The position numbers were made by a program, and so were the translations under genes. The notes beneath the pieces are model-generated. The model did not search any database. It was not told the origin of the DNA and saw only the letters and a program-made list of their open reading frames with translations. A DNA stretch of 64,000 nt from Sulfidibacter corallicola (GTDB lineage: Bacteria > Acidobacteriota > Holophagae > Acanthopleuribacterales > Acanthopleuribacteraceae), in NCBI RefSeq assembly GCF_017498545.1, contig NZ_CP071793.1:4551001-4615000 (forward strand). Reading direction: 5' to 3'. Position 1 is the stretch's first letter; each line of letters starts with the position of its first letter. This document shows, in pieces, positions 1 through 8,430 of the stretch.

Positions 1-1
1 G

Positions 2-256
2 AACGAGAACCACCGCCAAATGGCGTTCCGCGAATTTACTCTCGACGTATGCAAAAACATTTTCGATTACCTGGCGCTTACCGTGTTCGTCGGGGTCGAG
101 GTCGACGAAGAGACCCGCTACCACTTTCACGATCATCTCTACCCCAACGAATTGCGGCGTTTCCTTCACCGGAAGGGTAGGGAGTGGCGAGACTATCTCG
201 ACAACCTCGCCAAACGGTTTGGCAAGAGTTTGGCCGAATTGGAGGCTTCATCATGA
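2..256 (+). CDS. Hypothetical protein, 5'-truncated by window edge
   Basis: The reading frame is open from the first bases of the window to a TGA at 254-256, so this is probably the C-terminal end (about 84 residues visible) of a longer protein. An ATG at 20 is the first internal start but nothing shows it is the real one. The visible part is rich in aromatic and charged residues, looks alpha-helical, and has no membrane segment or motif I recognise. Its stop overlaps the next start (ATGA at 253-256), so it is translationally coupled to the 404-aa gene and to the RADAR-like pair behind it. That makes it a likely member of the same cassette. Function unknown. Confidence 0.6.
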   Translation, partial: NENHRQMAFREFTLDVCKNIFDYLALTVFVGVEVDEETRYHFHDHLYPNELRRFLHRKGREWRDYLDNLAKRFGKSLAELEASS

Positions 257-1467
257 TCAGAGACGACGTATTCACCGTGTTCAAGGAAAATGGTGAAGAA
301 GAGGAAGCGTTCGAGTATCGATGGGGTGAAACTGAAAATTCGCAATACCGGCTGGAACGCGCCACGCGGAGAATCGGCACCTTGGAAACGCCACCTGAAA
401 ATAAAACGCTGAATTACAACGACTTGGACCGGGTTTTTCTATTGGTTTCCGAGCGTGGCAGTGGGTTCAAGGTGTTTCGCAAATGGCTTGAGAACGGCGC
501 GTGCCGGGAAGAGGCGAGTCCCGGGGAGCGAGGGGAGACGGAAACCGGACCGGCCAAACAATCATTCCAGAACATGGTATCGCCTCCCTGGATGGTGATT
601 GACGGGAATCTCGTCCTTCACCAGTCCGACGCGAATCCGCCGCGGTTCTGGCAGGGTTTCCTCTCCGGGGAGCCCGGTAATTTCATTCTCGATCGCACTT
701 TTCACGGAGATAGCCAGACCTCTCCGGCGGCCAACTTGGCGCTCGCCCAAATCAATGGGGTGGTGGAGGCCATGCGCCACTCGCCGAAGTTTCGCTTCAT
801 TCACGCCTCCTACCATCTGCCTTCCATGGAAATCGATCCCGTCTTCTCCCATCTTCTGGACCAGTGCCACTTGTACAGGCTGCCTCAATTTGAAATCGAC
901 GAATTGGTCACCTGGTTGGCGCAATTGGCGGCCAAATACAAACATCGTTCGATCGGCATTCACTTGGAAGCCGAGGAAAAGGAACATTTGGCACGTCAAA
1001 TCAAGTTCCGGGTGGGTGGGCAGCCGCGCCTCACCAGCGCCTTGTTCCGCCTGGTCGACGACGCGATCCTGACCCAACTTCCCGAGGAGGAGCGAAAACC
1101 TCCCAAAAAGGCGCCACCACCACCCCAGTCGCACACCCCCCTCGGTTTCAACACCTTGCGGCAACTATTCCACGTGATGGGTCAAGAACTCGAGCGTAAT
1201 CCGCCTCACATCGTCGAACGCTGGAAAGAGGACCTGATGGGTTTTTTGCGAAAGGACAACCACGTCGTCCAACTGCTGAGGAGGTACGCCGACGACAAGC
1301 CCAAACCCAAAACCGACAGCCACTACCCGGCCGACACCCAACTCTATCTGGCCGGCTGGGCAGGTTTAGATCCCGACGGCAAGTGGGGCATCCGGTCTCA
1401 GTGCCATAAACAGTGGGCCGGCGAACTGTTGCGGAAATTCGATCAGGACAAGGAGCGCGGCCGATGA
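253..1467 (+). CDS. Unknown 404-aa protein upstream of RdrA/RdrB; AAA-lid-like C-terminus
   Basis: The start at 253 is chosen because GGAGG lies at 241-245 and the ATG overlaps the previous stop as ATGA; the longer frame from 184 would run through the upstream gene. I see no signal peptide, no membrane segment and no Walker A motif. The middle third ends in a segment (about residues 215-265) with an 'RLPQFEIDEL' helix followed by 'GGQPRLTSALFR', which resembles the lid / sensor-2 region of AAA or STAND-type ATPases. A proline-rich linker (KKAPPPPQ) follows. The C-terminal stretch 'LAGWAGLDPDGKWGIRS' looks like a winged-helix end. The stop overlaps rdrA (ATGA 1464-1467). It is therefore coupled to a RADAR-like pair but is neither RdrC (SLATT membrane protein) nor RdrD (Csx27-like). 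A role as regulator or sensor is only inference. Confidence 0.75.
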   Translation: MIRDDVFTVFKENGEEEEAFEYRWGETENSQYRLERATRRIGTLETPPENKTLNYNDLDRVFLLVSERGSGFKVFRKWLENGACREEASPGERGETETGPAKQSFQNMVSPPWMVIDGNLVLHQSDANPPRFWQGFLSGEPGNFILDRTFHGDSQTSPAANLALAQINGVVEAMRHSPKFRFIHASYHLPSMEIDPVFSHLLDQCHLYRLPQFEIDELVTWLAQLAAKYKHRSIGIHLEAEEKEHLARQIKFRVGGQPRLTSALFRLVDDAILTQLPEEERKPPKKAPPPPQSHTPLGFNTLRQLFHVMGQELERNPPHIVERWKEDLMGFLRKDNHVVQLLRRYADDKPKPKTDSHYPADTQLYLAGWAGLDPDGKWGIRSQCHKQWAGELLRKFDQDKERGR

Positions 1468-3968
1468 ATGACCAAAAATCCAAACTGGACCTGTCTGGTC
1501 TGAAGCTCCCCCAAGCCCAATTTCTCCGGTCTTTTTACAAGGCGGTATCGCGTCCCGATGCCGAGGTCGTCGCCATCGTGGGCAGTCGCGGTTCCGGAAA
1601 AACCACCATGATGGCGCGCGTGCGGGACGCGCTATGCGATACAGCCGGCTTCCAGCCCACCGAGTTGATCGATGCGGCCCTTATCGACCCCGAAGCCGGG
1701 ATCATGTCGACCTGTATTCGCGCCCTAGCCGATCTGATGCCCAACACTAGCCAAAGTTCGGACCCAGCCACCGAAGACCTGCGCAGGTCCTACGCTACTG
1801 CGTTTCGCCAGAGCTTGAGCCTGGGTGAACCTTATCGCCAAATCGCCAGAGAAATGTCGATGGCAGCCAGGCAGTACTTGCGCATGGTTGAAGATCGAGT
1901 CAACGAAACCCGGGAGCTCCCTAAACGATTCAGGGATTTTTTGGACATCGTGCGGGATTTTCTCCACAGAACCGGGTCAGACCGGGTTTCGAGCGAACCA
2001 CCGCGCATCATCGTGTTTCTCGATGACTTGGACTTGGCCCCCTCCGCGTTGCTCAGCCCCTGGGCCAAGGCTATGATCGCCGACTTTCGCTGTGAAGGCT
2101 TGACCTGGGTGCTCTCCTACAACGACACCCGCATGGTTTCCGCCCTATCGGACAGCCACATCGACGGCAATCAACCGGACCGAGAGACTGGCGATGCCTT
2201 GCTCAACAAACTGGTGTCTGGAAATGACCAATTTGTTCTGGACTCTTGGCCGGCCCGCGAGCGGGAGGAATTCCTTCCGCTGATCCCTCTCATTCAGGAT
2301 GTCACGGAACGATCTGATTCGGTGTCCGAAGAAGGAGAGGCAAAGAAAAAAACTCCGACGCTCGCACAACTTCTGGAACAATTTGACAACGGCCACCTCA
2401 AACTCTTACTACCCGGAACGCCTCGGGGGCTCGAGCGGCTTTATGAGTGGCTCGCGCGGCATCGTGCCGATCGCGACCTTCAAAAGTCGACAGGAACCGA
2501 AGATGGAATCACTCATCCTACAGAGCGCCATTCCGAATCCTTAGAGAACCTGTCGACCCAAGGTACAGATCTCTCGACTGGGACGAACGACCGACCCTCC
2601 ACTCGAGTCCATCAATCGGTCGACCCCTACCTGGACAGCCATACCGTGCTTTCTAAGTTGGCCGAGGTCAATCATTGGGATTCGGTCACTCAATTTTTAC
2701 GAACCGTCCCCAGCAGTCGCATCGCCTCCAAATTCTCCTGGAATTCCGAGTCCAACATTCCTCCAGCCGATTGGGCCGAGCTCATCAATTCCATCCGCAG
2801 CGCCGACCACGCCATGCCCCTATGGGAACTGCCCCTGCCGCATCTGCTCGATCGCTGGGAGGAAGTCGCACGCGGTGAGGCTCTGACGGAAGTCTTGTGT
2901 TATTTGGCTTTGCGGGCCGAATCAATGAGCCCTTATCAACTGTTGACACGCATGCCCTTCACCAAGAATCGGTTGGACCGTTGTGTCATCAAATGTCGCT
3001 TTCACGAGTACAAATTAGATCGGTATCTCAAGGATTTCGGTGACCAAACCGGAGCGTACCTATTTTGGGGTCGCTGGAGCAAATCGGAGGACCGCGGCAT
3101 ATGGAATTTCACCCTGGGTCCCTGCCTGTTTTGGGAGCAACTTTTCGATTTGCGCGACGGCTATCCACGCGATTTGCTCAAAGCCCTTTATTACCACGAG
3201 GAAAAGTTGGAATCTCATCTCAAGACCATTTTCGCCGAAAATGCAAAAACCTTTGAGAGGTTGAATCTCGTTTCGGAGGTGGGCGGCCAGACGGGGTTTC
3301 TGCCGCGGTCGTTGCGCGCCCTGATTCTCTTGGTGGATGCGCTCGAACGCGCGCCCTGGCGCGAATTGGAGGCGCGTCAGAACCATTGGTCCCCCGTCAC
3401 CCTAGTGCAATGCGTTTCAGCGTTTCAATTGGCTGCCGTAGCCTACCGCATTTGGTCGGATGACGAAATCGCAGCCGGTTTAAGAGCCAAGGACACCGAC
3501 ACCCAGTTTGGAAGTTGTTCTTCCGCGTGGGACGCTCCCGGTGCACCGGCAGGTCAGGCTAAAGAATCCGTCGGCGAAGAGAGGCGGGAAGAAGAGCATT
3601 CCCAAGCCACCAAAAGGAGCAAAGAGCCGGCCCCCATCATTCTCTATTTCCCATCCGAGGCTTTTTCTCGAATCAGCCTGGAGGATGAGGAAGCCATCGA
3701 TCACGCCTATCACGTGTTGATCGAGACTCTGGTCAGCATGACCGCCGAGAAGCGGGCGGAGCTCGCCCGGGAATCTCGTTCGGAGGGCATTTCCTTCGCC
3801 GACAGCCAGCGTGACCTTCTCAACCTTCTCGAAAAGATGCTGCAATTGCCGGCGGTCACGGCGCTCAAACTACCAAAATCCACCACTACCGAGGACAAGA
3901 CGAAGGCCATCTTCGCCGACATGTTCCATCTCGAGACCACGGCCGTGCCACCGAGCAACCAGCCATGA
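1464..3968 (+). CDS. rdrA: RdrA-like P-loop ATPase of a RADAR anti-phage system
   Basis: Predicted KAP/AAA-type ATPase of 834 residues. The start at 1464 is supported by AAGGAG at 1450-1455 and by a 4-nt ATGA overlap with the preceding gene. The Walker A motif GSRGSGKTT is at residues 40-48. A Walker B-like strand 'IIVFLDDLD' carries the acidic pair D187-D188. The remaining ~600 residues are helical with no further motif I can name. In known RADAR loci RdrA is a ring-forming ATPase of similar size that partners with the deaminase RdrB and is needed for phage defence. The identification here rests on size, P-loop position and the adjacent deaminase, not on sequence comparison. Its stop overlaps rdrB (ATGA 3965-3968), so the two subunits are translationally coupled. 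Confidence 0.8.
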   Translation: MNDQKSKLDLSGLKLPQAQFLRSFYKAVSRPDAEVVAIVGSRGSGKTTMMARVRDALCDTAGFQPTELIDAALIDPEAGIMSTCIRALADLMPNTSQSSDPATEDLRRSYATAFRQSLSLGEPYRQIAREMSMAARQYLRMVEDRVNETRELPKRFRDFLDIVRDFLHRTGSDRVSSEPPRIIVFLDDLDLAPSALLSPWAKAMIADFRCEGLTWVLSYNDTRMVSALSDSHIDGNQPDRETGDALLNKLVSGNDQFVLDSWPAREREEFLPLIPLIQDVTERSDSVSEEGEAKKKTPTLAQLLEQFDNGHLKLLLPGTPRGLERLYEWLARHRADRDLQKSTGTEDGITHPTERHSESLENLSTQGTDLSTGTNDRPSTRVHQSVDPYLDSHTVLSKLAEVNHWDSVTQFLRTVPSSRIASKFSWNSESNIPPADWAELINSIRSADHAMPLWELPLPHLLDRWEEVARGEALTEVLCYLALRAESMSPYQLLTRMPFTKNRLDRCVIKCRFHEYKLDRYLKDFGDQTGAYLFWGRWSKSEDRGIWNFTLGPCLFWEQLFDLRDGYPRDLLKALYYHEEKLESHLKTIFAENAKTFERLNLVSEVGGQTGFLPRSLRALILLVDALERAPWRELEARQNHWSPVTLVQCVSAFQLAAVAYRIWSDDEIAAGLRAKDTDTQFGSCSSAWDAPGAPAGQAKESVGEERREEEHSQATKRSKEPAPIILYFPSEAFSRISLEDEEAIDHAYHVLIETLVSMTAEKRAELARESRSEGISFADSQRDLLNLLEKMLQLPAVTALKLPKSTTTEDKTKAIFADMFHLETTAVPPSNQP

Positions 3969-6646
3969 ATCCGCCACTCGATTTTTATCGCTGGCTTCGG
4001 GTTTTCCGCCTCCTGGATCCACACCTCAGCCAGTTTCTCGGCCCCAACGAGCAGGCGCGGGCCGGTTCCCGGATCGATAGTGAGGGCGCGCGCAAAGCCG
4101 AAGCGGCCTGGCTTTGGGAGGCCGTGCGCGGCACGGCGGGCATCGAGGACACCTACACCGGAAATAGACTGGTGTCCCAATTTCAAAAGATCGACGCCCA
4201 CCCGCTCGACGGATTGCTTGTGTTGGCCGACGAATTGGTGACCTTTGGCGACGGGCACCCGCGCTGCACGGATCAAGATATTTGGCAGCAACTCAATTTT
4301 CACTTGGACACCGATCTGCTCATCGCCGCGCGGTTGGCCTGCGACACCTACCCGGAGCAGGTCCTCTCGACCCGTGACGCCCTTGCCAAACATGGCTCGC
4401 GCCTGGAAGCCTCGCTGGCCTGGCCCTCTGTTCTCGCCATCGAATGTTTTTGCGACGACCTCGTCCAACGGGAGGAACTGATCGACACCCACGTTCACTT
4501 GGGCACGGCACTCCCGCTCTCCTTCTACTGGGTCGCCCTGATGACCGAATTCGCACCGGCGCGCTGTGTGCTCTCCCATGTGGCGCAGGCCGAGGCCTGG
4601 GAGGAAGCCCTCTACGAAGCGATCCAACTCCGCCGTCGTTTTGCGCGCAGGATGACAGGTTGCGACCCCGATGATCTGCTCGCCAGTGTCAACGGCGTCG
4701 GCTGGGAAGACCAGGCACTTTGCCCCGAGCCCTTTGTCGACTATCTTCTCGTTCACCTCGTGCCCCAGCGAGGCGTTCGGCAATCGCGCAACCCCGTATT
4801 GGGCGAGCGTTACCTTCTTTGGTTCCTGCTGGCCATGCACGCCCGGGATCACTACGATGCCCATCACATCGGCTTTCCTGTTCCCGGCCCCGTCGGCGAT
4901 TCCGACTTCGACCGTGAAGACGTATTGCGGTACCTTCGCATTCGCAACAGCTTCATTCGGGAATTGACCTATCGCCCCGGCGAACCGGGTCTGGACCACT
5001 TTCGCCGCTACCTGCGCATCCCCCGCGCGCTTACCGATACCCAAACCAACAAAGCCATCGGAGAGCGGGTCCGCCGCATGAAGCGGGCCTTTTTGAGCTT
5101 CGAGCGGTTTCGCATGCGTCACGCGCTGCGCTATCAATTCTCCGATCCGACCGATGCGCCATGGGCTCGCGACCACGGCGCCGGACTGGAAGTCGACGAT
5201 TTCGGTCACACCACGCCTTGGCGGCCGCCCCGCCAAGTGGAATTGCGCATCAAACCCATCCAGTCACCGATGCAGAAACGCTACCTGCACGCCCTCTTGA
5301 TGGGCTACCGGGACTTCCTCATCCACGATCGCGACGCTCCGTTATTGCGCATGGGTCTCATCATTCACACCAGTCGCTCGAGCTACCGGCGCTCGCTCGC
5401 CGAACGCCAGCGCCATGAATTGGAAGGCATTGTCGCCATGTTGGAAGAAGAACCGGATTTCCGACCCTTCGTGGTGGGCCTCGATGCCTGCGGCAACGAG
5501 CGCGACCTGTCGCCCCGCCACTTGCGCGAATTTTTCGGGTTGCGCCCGCCGCCTCTAAGCGACCCACTCGGCCAGACCCCGGACCGACAGACGGGCGTGC
5601 TGCCCCCCGGCAACGGCGATCATTTCTTCGGAGCCTCGCGCTGGGACTGGCTCGCCAGGCGTGTGGCCCGTTCGCCCGGCATCGAGCCCATTCGGCTCCG
5701 ACGCACCTGTCACGCCGGTGAGGATTTCTGCGATCTACTTTCGGGTTTGCGTTGGATGGACGACAGCGTCGTCATGCTCCACCTGCGTCCCGGCGAGCGT
5801 CTGGGTCACGGTGTGGCGCTGGCCTGGTCGCCATCCGATTGGTACCTGCGGCATCGGCCCTTCGTATACAAACCGCGATTGCAGCATTTGGTGGATCTAA
5901 TTTGGGCCCGGCGACTTTTGGGCGAGAACCTGCCGCGCTTCCAATGGGCACCCGACAATGCGGCTCTCGCCCCGCTCGACTACCTCCTGAAGCGTTTCCT
6001 TGTAGCCAACGGATACCCCGACAAGAACATCGATCAAGTACTCGAACGCTGCACCGCCGCCTATTACGAAGCTCGTTCCGATCGGGAGTTGATTCGGCCT
6101 CTACTCCAGCTTCGACAAAAAGACCAAACGTTCGCGGCTGGAAGAATAGAGGCTGAAGTTCGGGCGGCCCACCTGGATGAGCTGATTTCGGTCGAGGTCA
6201 CCCCGGACTATGTAGCCTTGGTCGAAGCCTGTCGGGCCCGGGTGCGCAGGCGAATCACCGCCGGAGACATCGTGCTGGAGTTGTGTCCCACCTCCAATGT
6301 GTATATCGGCGGTCTTCAACATTATGCCGAGTTGCCCTACACCAACCTCAACCGTCACGGCCTCAATGATGCCACCTCCCTGAAGGAACCGGTTCTGATC
6401 TCGATCAATTCCGACAATCCGGGTCTCTTCCGCACGACCATCGCTCATGAGTACCGCTTGATCGGGGCAGGTCTGCGCGCCCAGGGTTATGGCTCGCGGG
6501 AGGTTGCCCGCTGGCTTGAAGAAGCGCGTCAGGTGGGATTGGCCTCCGCCTTCATCCCCCCGTGGAGCCCACCCAGCAAGCCGGAGATGCGCGCACGACT
6601 GAATCGGCTTTGCGACGATTTCGACTTAGAGAGGCAGAGCCGATAA
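3965..6646 (+). CDS. rdrB: RdrB-like adenosine deaminase of a RADAR system
   Basis: An 893-residue protein with the complete set of adenosine/AMP-deaminase motifs spread over an unusually long chain. These are HxH in 'DTHVHLGTALP' (H176, H178), 'CHAGED' with H583 and E586, 'GHG' around H615, 'ELCPTSN' near residue 769, and 'SINSDNP' with the metal-ligand aspartate D817. Classic deaminases have TDDP where this has SDNP, so the second acidic residue is N818. Canonical adenosine deaminases are about 350 residues; the extra length and the coupled ATPase point to RdrB, which forms large shells and deaminates adenosine nucleotides or RNA in phage-infected cells (family knowledge). It is the last gene of the four-gene coupled cassette; a 501-bp gap follows. 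Confidence 0.85.
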   Translation: MNPPLDFYRWLRVFRLLDPHLSQFLGPNEQARAGSRIDSEGARKAEAAWLWEAVRGTAGIEDTYTGNRLVSQFQKIDAHPLDGLLVLADELVTFGDGHPRCTDQDIWQQLNFHLDTDLLIAARLACDTYPEQVLSTRDALAKHGSRLEASLAWPSVLAIECFCDDLVQREELIDTHVHLGTALPLSFYWVALMTEFAPARCVLSHVAQAEAWEEALYEAIQLRRRFARRMTGCDPDDLLASVNGVGWEDQALCPEPFVDYLLVHLVPQRGVRQSRNPVLGERYLLWFLLAMHARDHYDAHHIGFPVPGPVGDSDFDREDVLRYLRIRNSFIRELTYRPGEPGLDHFRRYLRIPRALTDTQTNKAIGERVRRMKRAFLSFERFRMRHALRYQFSDPTDAPWARDHGAGLEVDDFGHTTPWRPPRQVELRIKPIQSPMQKRYLHALLMGYRDFLIHDRDAPLLRMGLIIHTSRSSYRRSLAERQRHELEGIVAMLEEEPDFRPFVVGLDACGNERDLSPRHLREFFGLRPPPLSDPLGQTPDRQTGVLPPGNGDHFFGASRWDWLARRVARSPGIEPIRLRRTCHAGEDFCDLLSGLRWMDDSVVMLHLRPGERLGHGVALAWSPSDWYLRHRPFVYKPRLQHLVDLIWARRLLGENLPRFQWAPDNAALAPLDYLLKRFLVANGYPDKNIDQVLERCTAAYYEARSDRELIRPLLQLRQKDQTFAAGRIEAEVRAAHLDELISVEVTPDYVALVEACRARVRRRITAGDIVLELCPTSNVYIGGLQHYAELPYTNLNRHGLNDATSLKEPVLISINSDNPGLFRTTIAHEYRLIGAGLRAQGYGSREVARWLEEARQVGLASAFIPPWSPPSKPEMRARLNRLCDDFDLERQSR

Positions 6647-7147
6647 ATCCGACTCGTGCCTGTTTGCAATTGAAACGGTCACTGTGCCGGGCCGAAAACT
6701 CGCCAGAACCGACTCCTCGCCGTCGTCAGGATGCAATCCGGCCTCGTGGGGCGGGCACCGACGAGACAGCAGTCGCTTGAATCCATTCCGTCATTCGGTT
6801 CCGGGTGCTGGATGCAAGGCTGATCCGGATCTATGACGCCGGGAATGAATGAACCCGCCTACACCGGTTCCAACCATCGATGGCTTCACCTCGCGGGGGC
6901 GTGATCAAAGATAGGTTTCCCGTGATTAAACCCTACACCCGAAGCCACCTGTCCGCGTACCAGACCGCGAACATTTCGGGCTGAACCGCTTCGATTTGTT
7001 GCCATCCCGAAACCCGGCGCCTCGGCGTTCCGGGTTATGATGAGGGCGAACTCGTCCTCGATCGATGACCGCCGCGTCCCAGTCCGCCTGAGCCGGTTCG
7101 CGACCCGCGGTCTCCCTAATCTTTGATTGCCATTGGGAACACGACAT
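6647..7147. other. Intergenic region, 501 bp, no gene seen
   Basis: Lies between the RADAR-like cassette and the efflux operon. Short open frames here lack a ribosome binding site and recognisable protein. No member of the dispersed repeat family and no clear terminator is visible. It presumably holds the promoter of the efflux operon. Confidence 0.5.
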
Positions 7148-8296
7148 ATGACCACACCCAGCCACTTCAACAGACCGTGGCGATGGGCGGCCATGCTACC
7201 CCTCGCGCTGCTCCTCATCACCTGCGACTCTTTTCAGAACAAAGACGAATCCGACAACGCCAAGCGCCGCGACAAGAAAGAAGAAGCCGTGCCCGTCGAA
7301 GTGGCCACCATCGACACCGGCGGCATCGAAGCCATCCTCAAAATGACGGCCACCCTGGAAGCCGAAGAGCAAGTCAAAGTCCTGGCCCGGACCACCAACG
7401 AGCTGGTCGAACTGCTGGTCGAGGAAGGCGACGTGGTCGAAAAAGACCAGATCCTGGCCCGCCTGGAAAACCGCAACCAGCGCCTGGTCGTGGAAAAGGC
7501 CCAGGCCTCCCTGGCCAAAGCCAAGCGCGAACTGGATCGGCAACGCCGGCTCTTCGAAAAGAACATGACCACCGAGCAGGCCTACAACGACGCCAAAACC
7601 GAGGCCGAACAGCAGGAAATCTCCCTCAAAGAGGCCGAGCTCGACCTGGACTACACCGTCATTCGCGCGCCGATCGCGGGAACCGTCACCCAGCGTTTGG
7701 TCAACCTCGGCGACCAAATCTCCGCCAACCAACACCTTTTCGATTTGGTGGACTTCGGCACCGTGGTCGCGCGCCTCTACGTCCCGGAGAAATACCTGCC
7801 CGATTTGCGGTTGGAACTGCCAGCCCGCATTCGCACCCCGATCTACGCGGACTCGGATTTCCATGGATCGATCCGCCGCATCGCACCCACGGTGGACGCG
7901 AAAACCGGGACGGTCAAGGTCACGGTCGGGGTCGACGAGCTGGAAAGCCTGCGACCGGGCATGTACGTCAACGTGGACCTGGTCCTCAACACCAAACAAA
8001 ATGCGGTCCTGATTCCGAAAAAGGCATTGGTGTACGACAACGACCAGATCTTCGTCTACCGCATGGGCGAAAAGCGCCGCGTCGAGCGCCTGGAAATCAC
8101 GCCACGCCTGACCGATCGCAACTTCGTGGAACCCGAGTCGGGGCTCGCGGCCGGCGACCAGGTCGTCATCGCCGGCCAGGCCGGTTTGAAACCGAACGCC
8201 CTGGTCCGCATTCCCGGCGATCCCAAACCGGTTGCGGAGGATTCGGAGAAAGAAAGACGCGAAGTCCGTCGCCGGAACCAGGACAACGCGGACTGA
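7148..8296 (+). CDS. RND efflux periplasmic adaptor (membrane fusion protein)
   Basis: Membrane fusion protein that links an inner-membrane RND pump to an outer-membrane channel. The ATG at 7148 is preferred (GGGAA at 7135-7139) over an in-frame TTG at 7127. Of 382 residues, the first ~26 form a signal sequence ending 'LLLITC' with Cys26. This looks like a lipoprotein anchor, although Thr at -1 is atypical of a lipobox. A lipoyl-like half-motif ('ELLVEEGDVVEKDQILARL') is followed by a coiled-coil hairpin (about 105-150) and the second lipoyl half ('IRAPIAGTVTQRLVNLGD'). The tail is strongly charged. It heads an operon with two RND permeases; no TolC-like gene lies beside it. Confidence 0.9.
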   Translation: MTTPSHFNRPWRWAAMLPLALLLITCDSFQNKDESDNAKRRDKKEEAVPVEVATIDTGGIEAILKMTATLEAEEQVKVLARTTNELVELLVEEGDVVEKDQILARLENRNQRLVVEKAQASLAKAKRELDRQRRLFEKNMTTEQAYNDAKTEAEQQEISLKEAELDLDYTVIRAPIAGTVTQRLVNLGDQISANQHLFDLVDFGTVVARLYVPEKYLPDLRLELPARIRTPIYADSDFHGSIRRIAPTVDAKTGTVKVTVGVDELESLRPGMYVNVDLVLNTKQNAVLIPKKALVYDNDQIFVYRMGEKRRVERLEITPRLTDRNFVEPESGLAAGDQVVIAGQAGLKPNALVRIPGDPKPVAEDSEKERREVRRRNQDNAD

Positions 8297-8430
8297 GCCG
8301 CCCGTCGCGATGCCCGGCAGGGGCACCGCGCAGCTCCCGGCAGCTCACGATACCCCTTCTCTCTCAGGCTTCCGCCCGGCGTCACGCCCGCGGAACGGAG
8401 ACATCCAAGGATTCATAAGCGAGTAGACCC

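Noticed and set aside
2..1467. RdrC or RdrD accessory genes of RADAR
   Set aside because: Both upstream products lack membrane helices, whereas SLATT-type RdrC and Csx27-like RdrD are membrane proteins.
3710..5236. 508-codon minus-strand open frame across the rdrA/rdrB junction
   Set aside because: Shadow of two well-supported plus-strand genes; no ribosome binding site and no domain.
6562..6780. 72-codon frame overlapping the end of rdrB
   Set aside because: Mostly inside rdrB in another frame and without a ribosome binding site.
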